DNA from: Marmoricola endophyticus
Lineage (GTDB): Bacteria > Actinomycetota > Actinomycetes > Propionibacteriales > Nocardioidaceae
DNA length: 64,000 nt
Assembly: GCF_014644415.1 (NCBI RefSeq)
Contig: NZ_BMKQ01000001.1
Location: forward strand, 982,861 to 1,046,860
Direction of reading: 5' to 3'
Below, in pieces: positions 26,445 to 34,661 of this stretch. Position 1 is the stretch's first letter. Each line of letters starts with the position of its first letter. A program made the translations under genes and the position numbers. A model generated the notes under the pieces. That model was not told where the DNA came from. It saw only the letters and a program-made list of their open reading frames with translations, and searched no databases.

Positions 26445-28136
26445 TCAGGCCTCGAGCACGACCGGGATGATCATCGGCCGGCGGCGCAGCCGGTTGCCGA
26501 CCCAGCGGCCCACGACCCGGCGGATCACCTGCTGCAGCTGGTAGTTGTCGGTCGTCCCCTCCGCCACCGCCTTGGTCAGCGCGTCGACGATGCCGGGGCG
26601 GATGTCGTCGAACGTGGCCTCCTCCTCGGCGAAGCCGCGCGCCTGGATCTCCGGGCCGCTGATCACCTTGCCGGACGTGGAGTCGACGACGACGATCACC
26701 GAGACGAAGCCCTCCTCGCCGAGGATCCGACGGTCCTTCAGCGAGGACTCCGAGACGTCGCCGATCGAGGAGCCGTCGACGAAGACGTACCCGCAGTCGA
26801 CCTTGCCGGTGACCTGCGCACGGCCCTCGACCAGGTCGACGACGACGCCGTCCTCGGCGATCACCACGTGGTCGTCGGGGACGCCGGCTGCACGGGCGAG
26901 GTCGGCGTTCGCCACCATGTGGCGGATCTCGCCGTGCACCGGCATGACGTTGCGCGGCTGCACGATGTTGTAGCAGTAGAGCAGCTCACCGGCGCTCGCG
27001 TGCCCGCTGACGTGCACCAGCGCGTTGGACTTGTGGACCACCTCGGCGCCGAGCTTGGTCAGCCCGTTGATGACGCGGAAGACGGAGTTCTCGTTGCCGG
27101 GGATCAGCGAGGACGCCAGCACCACCGTGTCGCCGGGCACGATGCTGACGAAGTTGTGCGTGCGCTGCGCGATCCGCGACAGCGCCGACATCGGCTCGCC
27201 CTGGGAGCCGGTGGAGATCATCACCGTCTTCTCGGGCGGCATGTTGCCGAGCTCCTTGGCGTCGACCAGCGTGCCGGGCGGCACGTGGAGGTAGCCGAGG
27301 TCACGGGCGATGCCCATGTTGCGCACCATCGAGCGGCCGACGTACGCCACCTTTCGGCCGTGCTCGACCGCCGCGTCGAGCACCTGCTGCACCCGGTGCA
27401 CGTGCGAGGCGAAGCAGGCGACGATGATCCGCTGGTCGCTGGAGTAGAAGACCCGGTCCAACACCGGGGCGATGTCCTTCTCCGACGTCGTGAAGCCGGG
27501 GACCTCCGCGTTGGTGGAGTCGGTGAGGAAGAGGTCGACGCCCTCCTCCCCCAGCCGGGCGAAGGCGCGCAGGTCGGTGATCCGACGGTCCAGCGGCAGC
27601 TGGTCCATCTTGAAGTCGCCGGTGTGCAGCACCATCCCGGCAGGCGTACGGATCGCGACCGCGAGCGCGTCCGGGATGGAGTGGTTGACCGCCACGAACT
27701 CCAGGTCGAAGGGCCCGAAGGAGACCCGGTCACCCTCGGAGACGATCGCCTGCATCGGCTTCTCGATCCGGTGCTCGCGCAGCTTGGAGCCGAGCAGCGC
27801 CAGTGTGAGCTGCGACCCGACGAGGGGGATGTCGCGCCGCTCGCGCAGGAGGTACGGCACCGCGCCGATGTGGTCCTCGTGCCCGTGGGTGAGGACGAGC
27901 GCCTCGACCGCGTCCAGCCGGTCCCGGATCGCGTCGAAGTCCGGGAGGATCAGGTCGACGCCCGGGTGGTGGTCCTCGGGGAAGAGGACGCCGCAGTCGA
28001 CGACCAGCAGGCGGCCGTCGTACTCGAAGACGGTCATGTTGCGGCCGACCTCGCCCAGCCCGCCGAGCGGGATGACGCGGAGGCCGCCGGAGGCGAGCGG
28101 GGGCGGTGCGGACAGCTCGGGGTGTGCGTGACTCAC
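26445..28136 (-). CDS. rnj: Ribonuclease J
   Basis: Metallo-beta-lactamase endo/5'-exoribonuclease of mRNA decay and rRNA maturation, 563 aa. The zinc motif HGHEDH is at 84-89, further ligands appear in the HTGDFKMD segment (near 175-182) and in HVSGHAS; the beta-CASP part carries STNAE and the C-terminal KH-like domain ends in RRRPMIIPVVLEA. The GTG start overlaps the dapA stop (GTGA). The pair dapA-rnj is the usual order in actinobacteria, and the two are translationally coupled here. Confidence 0.95.
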   Translation of the reverse strand: MSHAHPELSAPPPLASGGLRVIPLGGLGEVGRNMTVFEYDGRLLVVDCGVLFPEDHHPGVDLILPDFDAIRDRLDAVEALVLTHGHEDHIGAVPYLLRERRDIPLVGSQLTLALLGSKLREHRIEKPMQAIVSEGDRVSFGPFDLEFVAVNHSIPDALAVAIRTPAGMVLHTGDFKMDQLPLDRRITDLRAFARLGEEGVDLFLTDSTNAEVPGFTTSEKDIAPVLDRVFYSSDQRIIVACFASHVHRVQQVLDAAVEHGRKVAYVGRSMVRNMGIARDLGYLHVPPGTLVDAKELGNMPPEKTVMISTGSQGEPMSALSRIAQRTHNFVSIVPGDTVVLASSLIPGNENSVFRVINGLTKLGAEVVHKSNALVHVSGHASAGELLYCYNIVQPRNVMPVHGEIRHMVANADLARAAGVPDDHVVIAEDGVVVDLVEGRAQVTGKVDCGYVFVDGSSIGDVSESSLKDRRILGEEGFVSVIVVVDSTSGKVISGPEIQARGFAEEEATFDDIRPGIVDALTKAVAEGTTDNYQLQQVIRRVVGRWVGNRLRRRPMIIPVVLEA

Positions 28137-29026
28137 AGCAGGGATGCGCCTTCCAGGGCCGCGCGCAGCGCCGCGACCTCGTCGTCGTCGAGAGGGACCA
28201 GCGGTCCACGTACGTTGCGGTTGTCGAGCACGCCCAAGAGCTCCAGGGCGGCCTTGGCAGTGGTCGCACCGTAGTTCGGCACGCCCATCACCGCCTCGAA
28301 CGCCGGGACCAGTCGGGTGAACGTGGCGAGGGCGCCGGCGGTGTCGCCGGCGTCGAACAGCCGGACCACCTCCGACAGCTGCTCACCGGCGGCGTGACCG
28401 GCCACCGACACGATGCCGCAGGCGCCGTGCACGAGATAGCCGAGCAGCAGGGCGTCGTCACCGCAGTAGACCTCGTAGCCGAGCTCGCGCAGCGCGATGA
28501 CCCTGGTCGGGTCCCCGGTGGCGTGCTTGACCGTGGTGACGGAGTCGAGTCCGATCGCCTGCTCGTAGACCGACATCGGGATCGCCTGCCCTGTGCGACC
28601 CGGCACGTCGTAGAGCATCACCGGCAGGTCGGTGGCCCGGGCCACCTCGGTGAAGTGGTGCAGGATGCCGGCCGGCCCGGGCTTGTTGTAGTACGGCGTC
28701 ACCAGGAGGACGGCATCGGCACCGGCCTTCTCCGCACCGAGCGCGAGCTCGACCGAGTGCGCGGTGGAGTTCGTGCCGACCCCGGCGATCACGGCCCCAC
28801 GCCCACCGACGGCGTCCTTGACCGCACGGACGATGTCACCGTCCTCGGCGACGGTCGTCGTCGGCGACTCGCCGGTGGTGCCCGACACGACGACGCCGTC
28901 GTTGCCGTGGGTGAGCAGGTGATCGGCGATCGCGGCCGTGCCGGCCAGATCGACCGAGCCGTCGCCGGCGAACGCCGTGGCCATCGCGGTCAGCACCCGG
29001 CCGTAGGGAGCGGGAGGCAGGGTCAT
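28133..29026 (-). CDS. dapA: 4-hydroxy-tetrahydrodipicolinate synthase
   Basis: Condenses pyruvate and aspartate semialdehyde at the entry of the lysine/diaminopimelate pathway, 297 aa. Schiff-base Lys167 in TVKHATGD, Tyr139 in MLYDVPGRTG and the VSGTTGE motif near 47-53 are visible. ATG 29026 is used because a TACGGT box (29039-29034) lies 7 bases upstream, a leaderless arrangement, and because it gives the family's usual N-terminus; the frame is open for 23 codons more. dapB, the next pathway step, lies 11 kb away in this window. Confidence 0.95.
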   Translation of the reverse strand: MTLPPAPYGRVLTAMATAFAGDGSVDLAGTAAIADHLLTHGNDGVVVSGTTGESPTTTVAEDGDIVRAVKDAVGGRGAVIAGVGTNSTAHSVELALGAEKAGADAVLLVTPYYNKPGPAGILHHFTEVARATDLPVMLYDVPGRTGQAIPMSVYEQAIGLDSVTTVKHATGDPTRVIALRELGYEVYCGDDALLLGYLVHGACGIVSVAGHAAGEQLSEVVRLFDAGDTAGALATFTRLVPAFEAVMGVPNYGATTAKAALELLGVLDNRNVRGPLVPLDDDEVAALRAALEGASLL

Positions 29027-29080
29027 GGGCCCCACCGTATCGGTGTCCGGGGTCAGCTCCGGATGGCGCGTCGGAAGTCT

Positions 29081-29166
29081 CGTACGGGGATGCACCGAAG
29101 TCCCGCGAAGGCCCGCAACACGCCGCAGTCAGGGGTGTGAGCCCGACGTCGGTGTATCCCCGTACG
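29081..29166. repeat. 17-bp inverted repeat with 52-bp loop before dapA
   Basis: Left arm CGTACGGGGATGCACCG (29081-29097) and right arm CGGTGTATCCCCGTACG (29150-29166) pair at 16 of 17 positions. The element fills most of the 152-bp gap between the SnoaL-like gene and dapA. It may end the transcript coming from the SnoaL-like gene or be a small mobile remnant. Apart from it and the dapA -10 box I see nothing in the gap. Confidence 0.6.
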
Positions 29167-29178
29167 CGGCGACCCGCC

Positions 29179-29565
29179 TCAGACCTGGCGCATGGCGACG
29201 ACGCGCGCGATCGTGCCGTCGCCGGGCACGAAGGTCACGAAGGCGGCGAACTGGGCGCGGCCCTCGTCGCTGCGGCGCACCCCCTCCGCCGCCACCACGT
29301 CGCCCTGGCCGAGCAGGTGGCGCAGGTGCAGGTGGGTCACGCGCAGCCGGGCCATCTGCTCGATCGCGGGGCGCACCTCCGCGACGCCGTGCAGCGTCTC
29401 GCCGCCGGAGGTCTCGAACACCACGTCGTCGGCGAGCGGGGCGCAGCTGGCGTCGAGGTCGCCGTACGCGAGCGCCACCAGCCAGTCGCGGACGATCCCC
29501 GCACGTGGCTCGTCGCAATCGGGGTCGACCTGGACGGTGACGTCTCGCCGGGCGTTCTCGGGCAT
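29179..29565 (-). CDS. SnoaL/NTF2-like protein
   Basis: 128 aa, a single NTF2-like alpha+beta cone fold: an N-terminal helix IVRDWLVALAYGDLD (about 24-38), then SCAPLADDVVFET, and a beta-rich C-terminal half with LRVTHLHLRHLLGQGD. Members bind small hydrophobic ligands or act as isomerases/cyclases; the role here is unknown. ATG 29565 has AGGAG 7 bases upstream. It lies 57 bases after the gluconokinase stop. Confidence 0.75.
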   Translation of the reverse strand: MPENARRDVTVQVDPDCDEPRAGIVRDWLVALAYGDLDASCAPLADDVVFETSGGETLHGVAEVRPAIEQMARLRVTHLHLRHLLGQGDVVAAEGVRRSDEGRAQFAAFVTFVPGDGTIARVVAMRQV

Positions 29566-29622
29566 GCCGACTCCTGCGACTGGGCGGATCGGGGAGGGTG
29601 CTCCGACCCTACCAACGCAGGC

Positions 29623-30126
29623 TCAGGCGTCCGCGTGGTCGCGCACCGCCGCTGCAGCCTCGTCGGCGAGCCGCTCCGGCGGGGCCGCGACGTCCAGGCG
29701 TACGCCCGCCTCGTCGGCGCCGAGCTGCTCCAACGTGTCCAGCTGGGAGTCCATCAGCGAGGGCGGCATGAAGTGACCCTCCCGTGCGGCCTGGCGGTCC
29801 TTGAGCAGCTGCGGGTCACCGTCGAGGTGGACGAAGAAGGTCCCCGGCGCCCCGGCGCGCAAGCGGTCCCGGTACGCGCGCTTGAGCGCGGAGCAGGTGA
29901 CCACCACGGGGCCGTCGGTCGACTCCAGCGCCGCGGCGACCCGGTCCAGCCAGGGCCAGCGGTCGTCGTCCGTCAACGGCGTGCCGGAGCGCATCTTGTC
30001 GCGGTTGGCCTGCGGGTGCAGGTCGTCCCCCTCGACCAGCGCGGCACCGATCCGGTCCGCCAGCTTCTCGGCCACCGTGGTCTTGCCCGACCCCGAGACG
30101 CCCATCACGACCACCCGTGCACTCAA
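29623..30126 (-). CDS. gntK: Gluconokinase
   Basis: Phosphorylates gluconate to 6-phosphogluconate, 167 aa, GntK/IdnK small P-loop type. Walker A G-V-S-G-S-G-K-T at 9-16, EGDDLHPQANRDKM near 35-48, DRWPWL, CSALKRAYRDRLR and the FVHLDG segment are all family marks. I chose TTG 30126 as start: GGGAG stands 5 bases upstream, it overlaps the dfrA stop and the length fits; GTG 30114 is the alternative. It ends the clc - thyA - dfrA - gntK run. No gluconate permease is next to it. Confidence 0.9.
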   Translation of the reverse strand: MSARVVVMGVSGSGKTTVAEKLADRIGAALVEGDDLHPQANRDKMRSGTPLTDDDRWPWLDRVAAALESTDGPVVVTCSALKRAYRDRLRAGAPGTFFVHLDGDPQLLKDRQAAREGHFMPPSLMDSQLDTLEQLGADEAGVRLDVAAPPERLADEAAAAVRDHADA

Positions 30127-30608
30127 CGCCGCTCCCACCGCACCACGTCGTACGCCGTCTCGCCCGGCACGTGCTCGCGCGCCACCTCGACCCACGCGTC
30201 GCGGTCGAACGAGGGGTAGCGCACGTCGCCCTCGGGCTCCAGGTCCACCTCGGTCAGGACCTGGGCGTCGGCGAACGGCATCGCGGCCGCGTAGACCTGC
30301 GCTCCCCCGGCCACCATCAGCTCACCGTCCAGGTCCGCCGCGAGCGCGCGCGCCTGCTCCATGTCGTGGGCGACGAGCACCCCCTGCGCCGACCACTCGC
30401 GGTCGCGGGTGAGGACGATCGTCGTGCGCCCCGGCAGCGGGCGCCCGATCGAGTCGTACGTCGTACGCCCCATCAGCAGGGTGTGGCCCAGGGTCAGCTC
30501 CTTGAACCGGCGCTGCTCCCCCGGGATCGACCAGGGGATGTCGGGGCGGCCGTCGGTCGAGGTGCCGATGACGCCGTTGCGGGCGACCGCGGCGACGAGG
30601 GTCGTCAT
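30123..30608 (-). CDS. folA: Dihydrofolate reductase
   Basis: NADPH-dependent reduction of dihydrofolate, 161 aa. Marks: [11 protein letters not shown] at the N-terminus, [16 protein letters not shown] with the catalytic region near 25-38, [18 protein letters not shown] near 43-60, [16 protein letters not shown] near 100-115. ATG overlaps the thyA stop (ATGA) and the TTG of gntK overlaps its stop, so the three are translationally coupled. thyA-folA is the usual pairing because ThyA produces dihydrofolate. Confidence 0.94.
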   Translation of the reverse strand: MTTLVAAVARNGVIGTSTDGRPDIPWSIPGEQRRFKELTLGHTLLMGRTTYDSIGRPLPGRTTIVLTRDREWSAQGVLVAHDMEQARALAADLDGELMVAGGAQVYAAAMPFADAQVLTEVDLEPEGDVRYPSFDRDAWVEVAREHVPGETAYDVVRWERR

Positions 30609-31414
30609 ACGGCGATCGGCGCCTTGATGCCGGGGTGCGGGTCGTAGCCCTCGACAACCACGTGCTCGAGGTCGAAGGCGTCCAGCGCGGTCACCGACGG
30701 GTCCAGCCACAGGGTGGGCAGCGGGCGCGGCTCGCGGGTCATCTGCAGCCGGGCCTGGTCGAGGTGGTTGAGGTAGAGGTGCGCGTCACCGAGCGTGTGC
30801 ACGAAGTCGCCGACCTCCAGCCCCGTCACCTGGGCGACCATGTGGGTCAGCAGGGCGTACGAGGCGATGTTGAACGGCACACCGAGGAACACGTCGGCCG
30901 AGCGCTGGTAGAGCTGGCAGCTCAGCCGCCCCGGCCCGTCGTCCAGCGGCGCGACGTAGAACTGGAACATCGTGTGGCACGGCGGCAGGGCCATGTCGGG
31001 CACGTCGGCGACGTTCCACGCCGACACCACGTGGCGCCGGGAGTCCGGCGAGCGCCGGATCTGGTCGACGACCTGGGCGATCTGGTCGACGTGGCGCCCG
31101 TCGGGAGTGGGCCAGGAGCGCCACTGGTAGCCGTACACCGGGCCGAGGTCGCCGTTCTCGTCGGCCCACTCGTCCCAGATCGACACGCCACGCTCCTGCA
31201 GCCACCTGACGTTGGTGTCACCGCGCAGGAACCACAGCAGCTCGGCGAACACCGAGCGCGTGTGCACCTTCTTGGTCGTCACCAGGGGGAAGCCCTCGGT
31301 CAGGTCGAAGCGCATCTGGTGACCGAAGACGCTCAGCGTCCCCGTGCCGGTGCGGTCGCCCTTCTCGACGCCCTCGTCCAGGATCCGGCGGAGGAGGTCG
31401 AGGTAGGCCTGCAT
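30605..31414 (-). CDS. thyA: Thymidylate synthase (ThyA type)
   Basis: Converts dUMP to dTMP with methylene-tetrahydrofolate, 269 aa. The catalytic Cys146 lies in [14 protein letters not shown], with [25 protein letters not shown] and [11 protein letters not shown] at the C-terminus as in the E. coli enzyme. ATG 31414 has a TAGACT box (31427-31422) 7 bases upstream, so it probably has its own leaderless promoter; that box contains the stop codon of the ClC gene. Many actinobacteria use ThyX instead, but I see no thyX here. Confidence 0.96.
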   Translation of the reverse strand: MQAYLDLLRRILDEGVEKGDRTGTGTLSVFGHQMRFDLTEGFPLVTTKKVHTRSVFAELLWFLRGDTNVRWLQERGVSIWDEWADENGDLGPVYGYQWRSWPTPDGRHVDQIAQVVDQIRRSPDSRRHVVSAWNVADVPDMALPPCHTMFQFYVAPLDDGPGRLSCQLYQRSADVFLGVPFNIASYALLTHMVAQVTGLEVGDFVHTLGDAHLYLNHLDQARLQMTREPRPLPTLWLDPSVTALDAFDLEHVVVEGYDPHPGIKAPIAV

Positions 31415-31424
31415 GGGTCGGAGT

Positions 31425-33203
31425 CTAGGGGCCCGGCGTACGACGCAGGCCGGCCAGGACCGCGCGTCCCGTGAGCCACCCGACGAGCTCGGCACCCTCG
31501 TCGTCGAGGACGGCGACCGCTTCCGTCGCCGGGTCCTCCAGCAGCTCGACCGCCGTGCGTGCGGGGTCGCCGGCCTTGACCGTCGGCGCCTGGACGACGG
31601 CGTCGCCGACGGTCCCCTCCTCGTCCGTGTCCGCGACCTCGGTGAGCGCCCGGGTCGACAGCACACCCCGGAACCGCCCGTCGGCGTCGACCACGGGCAG
31701 CACCGCGTCCGCCGCCTGCTCGAGCAGCGTCGCCGCCTCCTCGATGGTCGCCGTCTCCACCACCGGGGTGGGCACCGGCTGCATCAGCGCCGACGCCGGC
31801 CGGTCCAGCGTGCCCTGCTTGGCGGTCAGGTCGATGCCGCGCCTGCGCAGCTTGAGCGTGTAGATGGTGTCCTTCGACAGCACCTGGGAGACGCCCGTCG
31901 CGAGGACGATCGCGGCCATCAGCGGCAGGATGATCGAGTACTCGCCGGTGAGCTCGAAGAGGATCACCACGGCGGTGATCGGGGCCCGGGCCGACCCGGC
32001 GAAGGTCGCGCCCATGCCGATCAGCGCGTACGCCCCGACCGGCCCGGCGAGGTCCGGCGCCACCTGGCCGAGCACCTGGCCGTACGCCGCACCGAGCATC
32101 GCGCCGATGAACAGGCTGGGCGCGAACACGCCTCCCGAGCCGCCGATCCCGATGGTCAGCGACGTGGCGACCATCTTGCCGACCATCAGGACCAGCAGGA
32201 AGCCGATCGCGTAGTCGCCGGCGACGCCCTTGCCGAGGACGGGGTAGCCGACGCCGTACATCTGCGGGAGGACGAGGAGCACGACGCCGAGCAGCAGGCC
32301 ACCCACCGCCGGGCGCGCCCACTCCGGTCCGCGCCAGGCCCAGTCGCAGGCGTCCTCGATCGCGTAGAGCACCTTGGTGAACACCACGCCGACCACGCCG
32401 GCGAGCACGCCGAGCACGGCGAAGAAGCCGTAGTCCACGAGGTGCTCGACGCGGAAGGTCGGCAGCACGAGGAACGGGTCGTCGCCGAGGACCGTCCGGC
32501 CGATCACGCTGGCCACCACCGAGGCCAGCACGACCATGCCGAAGGAGCGGGCCGCGAAGTCCACGAGGATCAGCTCCATCGCGAAGAACACCCCGGCCAG
32601 CGGCGCGTTGAACGTCGCCGCGATGCCGCCCGCCGCGCCGCAGGCGACCAGCACCCGCATCCGGGTCTCCGGCGCGCGGACGAGGCGGCCGAGCGTCGAG
32701 CCCAGAGCCGACCCGATCTGCACGATCGGGCCCTCGCGGCCCACCGACCCGCCGCCGCCGATGGTCAGCGCGGAGGCCAGCGCCTTGACCAGCGCCACCT
32801 GCGGCTTGATCCGGCCGCCGCGTCGCGCGACGGCGACCATCACCTCGGGTACGCCGTGGCCACGCGCCTCGCGGGCGAAGAAGTAGACCAGCGGGCCGTA
32901 CAGGATCCCCGCGATCACGGGGGTGAGCAGCACGAACCACGGACCGACCCCCGGCAGGAAGCCGTGCGGCGCGTGACCGCGGCCGGCGTAGTCGTCGTAC
33001 CCGGTGAGGACCTTGGTGAACCCGGAGATGAGGTAGCGGAACGCGACGGCGCCGAGGCCCGCCCCGGCCCCGACGAGCAGGGCGAGGACCAGCAGCCCGC
33101 TCTCCGAGTCGCGCAGCCAGCGGCCGACCGACCCGGGTCCGATGGCGACCGGGAGCGAGCGTCCCTCGGGGCTCTCGCTGGCACTGGTCACTCGGTGGAT
33201 CAT
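31425..33203 (-). CDS. ClC-type chloride channel/antiporter with CBS pair
   Basis: Voltage-type chloride transporter, 592 aa with about 10-12 membrane helices. Selectivity-filter motifs: GHGVPE at 115-120 (the GSGIP site), GREGP at 155-159 with the gating Glu157, and [14 protein letters not shown]. The gating glutamate is kept, so a H+/Cl- exchanger is plausible. After about residue 440 there are two CBS domains (ending ...[14 protein letters not shown]). The start is uncertain: ATG 33203 gives a sensible N-terminus, but no clear ribosome site or -10 is seen; GTG 33191 is an alternative. The divergent EamA gene starts 59 bases upstream. Confidence 0.9.
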   Translation of the reverse strand: MIHRVTSASESPEGRSLPVAIGPGSVGRWLRDSESGLLVLALLVGAGAGLGAVAFRYLISGFTKVLTGYDDYAGRGHAPHGFLPGVGPWFVLLTPVIAGILYGPLVYFFAREARGHGVPEVMVAVARRGGRIKPQVALVKALASALTIGGGGSVGREGPIVQIGSALGSTLGRLVRAPETRMRVLVACGAAGGIAATFNAPLAGVFFAMELILVDFAARSFGMVVLASVVASVIGRTVLGDDPFLVLPTFRVEHLVDYGFFAVLGVLAGVVGVVFTKVLYAIEDACDWAWRGPEWARPAVGGLLLGVVLLVLPQMYGVGYPVLGKGVAGDYAIGFLLVLMVGKMVATSLTIGIGGSGGVFAPSLFIGAMLGAAYGQVLGQVAPDLAGPVGAYALIGMGATFAGSARAPITAVVILFELTGEYSIILPLMAAIVLATGVSQVLSKDTIYTLKLRRRGIDLTAKQGTLDRPASALMQPVPTPVVETATIEEAATLLEQAADAVLPVVDADGRFRGVLSTRALTEVADTDEEGTVGDAVVQAPTVKAGDPARTAVELLEDPATEAVAVLDDEGAELVGWLTGRAVLAGLRRTPGP

Positions 33204-33262
33204 CGCAGGTGCGAGGACTCCCCCTGCGGGCGCCCCTGAGGGCATCGGCCAGACTCGCCCCC

Positions 33263-34102
33263 ATGCTGATCGGCCTGCTCGCCGCGCTCGTCGCGGCCCT
33301 GCTCTACGGCGTCGCGGCCGTCATGCAGGCCTCGGCGTCACGCGGGCTGCCCCCGATCGAGGAGGGCGTGCTGCGGCTGACCCGTACGGCGCTGACCACG
33401 CCGGTGCTGGTCGCCTCGATCCTCATGCTGGTGGTCGGCGCCGGGCTGCACCTGGTCGCCATCGGCCGCGTTCCGCTCTACCTCGCGCAGGCCGGGATCG
33501 CGGCGCAGCTGCCGATCACGGCCCTCGTCTCCGCCGTGACCCTGAAGGAGCGGCTGACCGGGCGCGACGTCCTCGCCGTCGCCTCCACCTTCCTCGGCAT
33601 CGCGCTGCTCGCGGCCGATGCCGGGGAGTCCGGCGCCACGCAGGACCGCCCGCTGCTGATCGTCGGGCTGTACGTCGCGACGGCACTGATGCTGGGGCTC
33701 GGCACGGTCGCGTACCGCGGCAGCGGACGGGCGGCGGGAGCCTCGCTCGGCCTGCTCGCCGGGCTCGGGTACGCCGTGGTCACCCTGGGTGGGCGTCAGC
33801 TCGCGGCGCCGTACCTCTCCTGGCGGACGCTCGTGATCGCCGTGGTCGTGGTGATCGCCGGCGTGTGCGCGTTCTGGCTCTACTCGTTCGCGATGCAGCG
33901 GATCTCTGTCGCGGCCGCGAGCGCACCGCTGATCATCGGCGAGACCCTCGTCCCCGCCCTCGTCGGCGTCGTGGTGCTCGGCGACGGCGTGCCCTCCTGG
34001 CCTGCCATCGCCGCCGGCCTGGTGCTCGCGATGGCCGGGGCGATCTACCTGGCCGGCTTCGAGGGGCGGGTCCTCGATCGCGGTCGGCCCGATGGTGTCT
34101 GA
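33263..34102 (+). CDS. EamA/DMT-superfamily membrane protein
   Basis: 279 aa with about nine to ten helices in two homologous halves, the layout of drug/metabolite transporters. Helix starts: about 2-22, 47-67, 74-93, 102-120 and the second half from about 126. A loop KERLTGRDVLAVASTFLGI is typical for EamA proteins. Substrate unknown. ATG 33263 follows CAGACT (33250-33255) by 7 bases, so leaderless. Its end overlaps the GNAT gene by 11 bp, so the two are co-transcribed. Confidence 0.82.
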   Translation: MLIGLLAALVAALLYGVAAVMQASASRGLPPIEEGVLRLTRTALTTPVLVASILMLVVGAGLHLVAIGRVPLYLAQAGIAAQLPITALVSAVTLKERLTGRDVLAVASTFLGIALLAADAGESGATQDRPLLIVGLYVATALMLGLGTVAYRGSGRAAGASLGLLAGLGYAVVTLGGRQLAAPYLSWRTLVIAVVVVIAGVCAFWLYSFAMQRISVAAASAPLIIGETLVPALVGVVVLGDGVPSWPAIAAGLVLAMAGAIYLAGFEGRVLDRGRPDGV

Positions 34103-34652
34103 TGGGCGTGTGCCCGCTGCCGACGTCTCCTGCCGTGTCGCCTGGAGCGACGACGCCTCAGCGATCGCCGCGGTGCAGGTGCGTGCCTGGCGTACGTCGT
34201 ACGCCGGCCTGCTGCCGGCCGACCTGCTCGACGCGATGGACCTCACGGAGGTCGCCGACGGCTGGCGGCAGGCGTTGGCAGCGCCCGGCGACGCGCGACG
34301 GCGCGTCCTGGTCGCGCTCGAGCGCAGCACCGTCACGGGCTTCGCTCTGACCGGGCCGAGTGCCGACCCCGACCTCGACCCGGTGGCGGACGGCGAGCTG
34401 AGCGACCTGACCGTGGACCCCGAGCACCGTCGCGACGGCCACGGCTCGCGCCTGATGCAGGCGGGCGTCGACACCCTCGTCGCGGACCGGTTCACGCGCG
34501 CCACGACGTGGGTGAACGCCGCCGACGACGCCACCCGTGCGCTGCTGAGCAGCGCAGGGTGGGCCGCCGACGGCGCGCACCGTGAGCTGGACCTGCGCGG
34601 CGACGGAGAGGTCCGGGTCAAGCAGGTCCGCCTCCACGCCGCGATCGGCTGA
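34092..34652 (+). CDS. GNAT-family N-acetyltransferase
   Basis: 186 aa acetyl-CoA-dependent acetyltransferase. The GNAT fold is seen in SAIAAVQVRAWRTSYAGLLP (about 23-42), the central LSDLTVDPEHRRDGHGSRLM (about 103-122) holding the R/Q-x-x-G-x-G/A-type loop as RRDGHG, and a WVNAADDATRALLSSAGW segment. The acceptor is not known. ATG 34092 overlaps the EamA gene by 11 bp; GTG 34095 is equally possible. It converges on the mannitol PTS gene, 9 bases away. Confidence 0.85.
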   Translation: MVSDGRVPAADVSCRVAWSDDASAIAAVQVRAWRTSYAGLLPADLLDAMDLTEVADGWRQALAAPGDARRRVLVALERSTVTGFALTGPSADPDLDPVADGELSDLTVDPEHRRDGHGSRLMQAGVDTLVADRFTRATTWVNAADDATRALLSSAGWAADGAHRELDLRGDGEVRVKQVRLHAAIG

Positions 34653-34661
34653 GCGCCCGGG

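Noticed and set aside
29027-29178. Possible tRNA from paired segments before dapA
   Set aside because: The arms are 17 bp with a 52-base loop; no anticodon or T-arm can be drawn, and no CCA.
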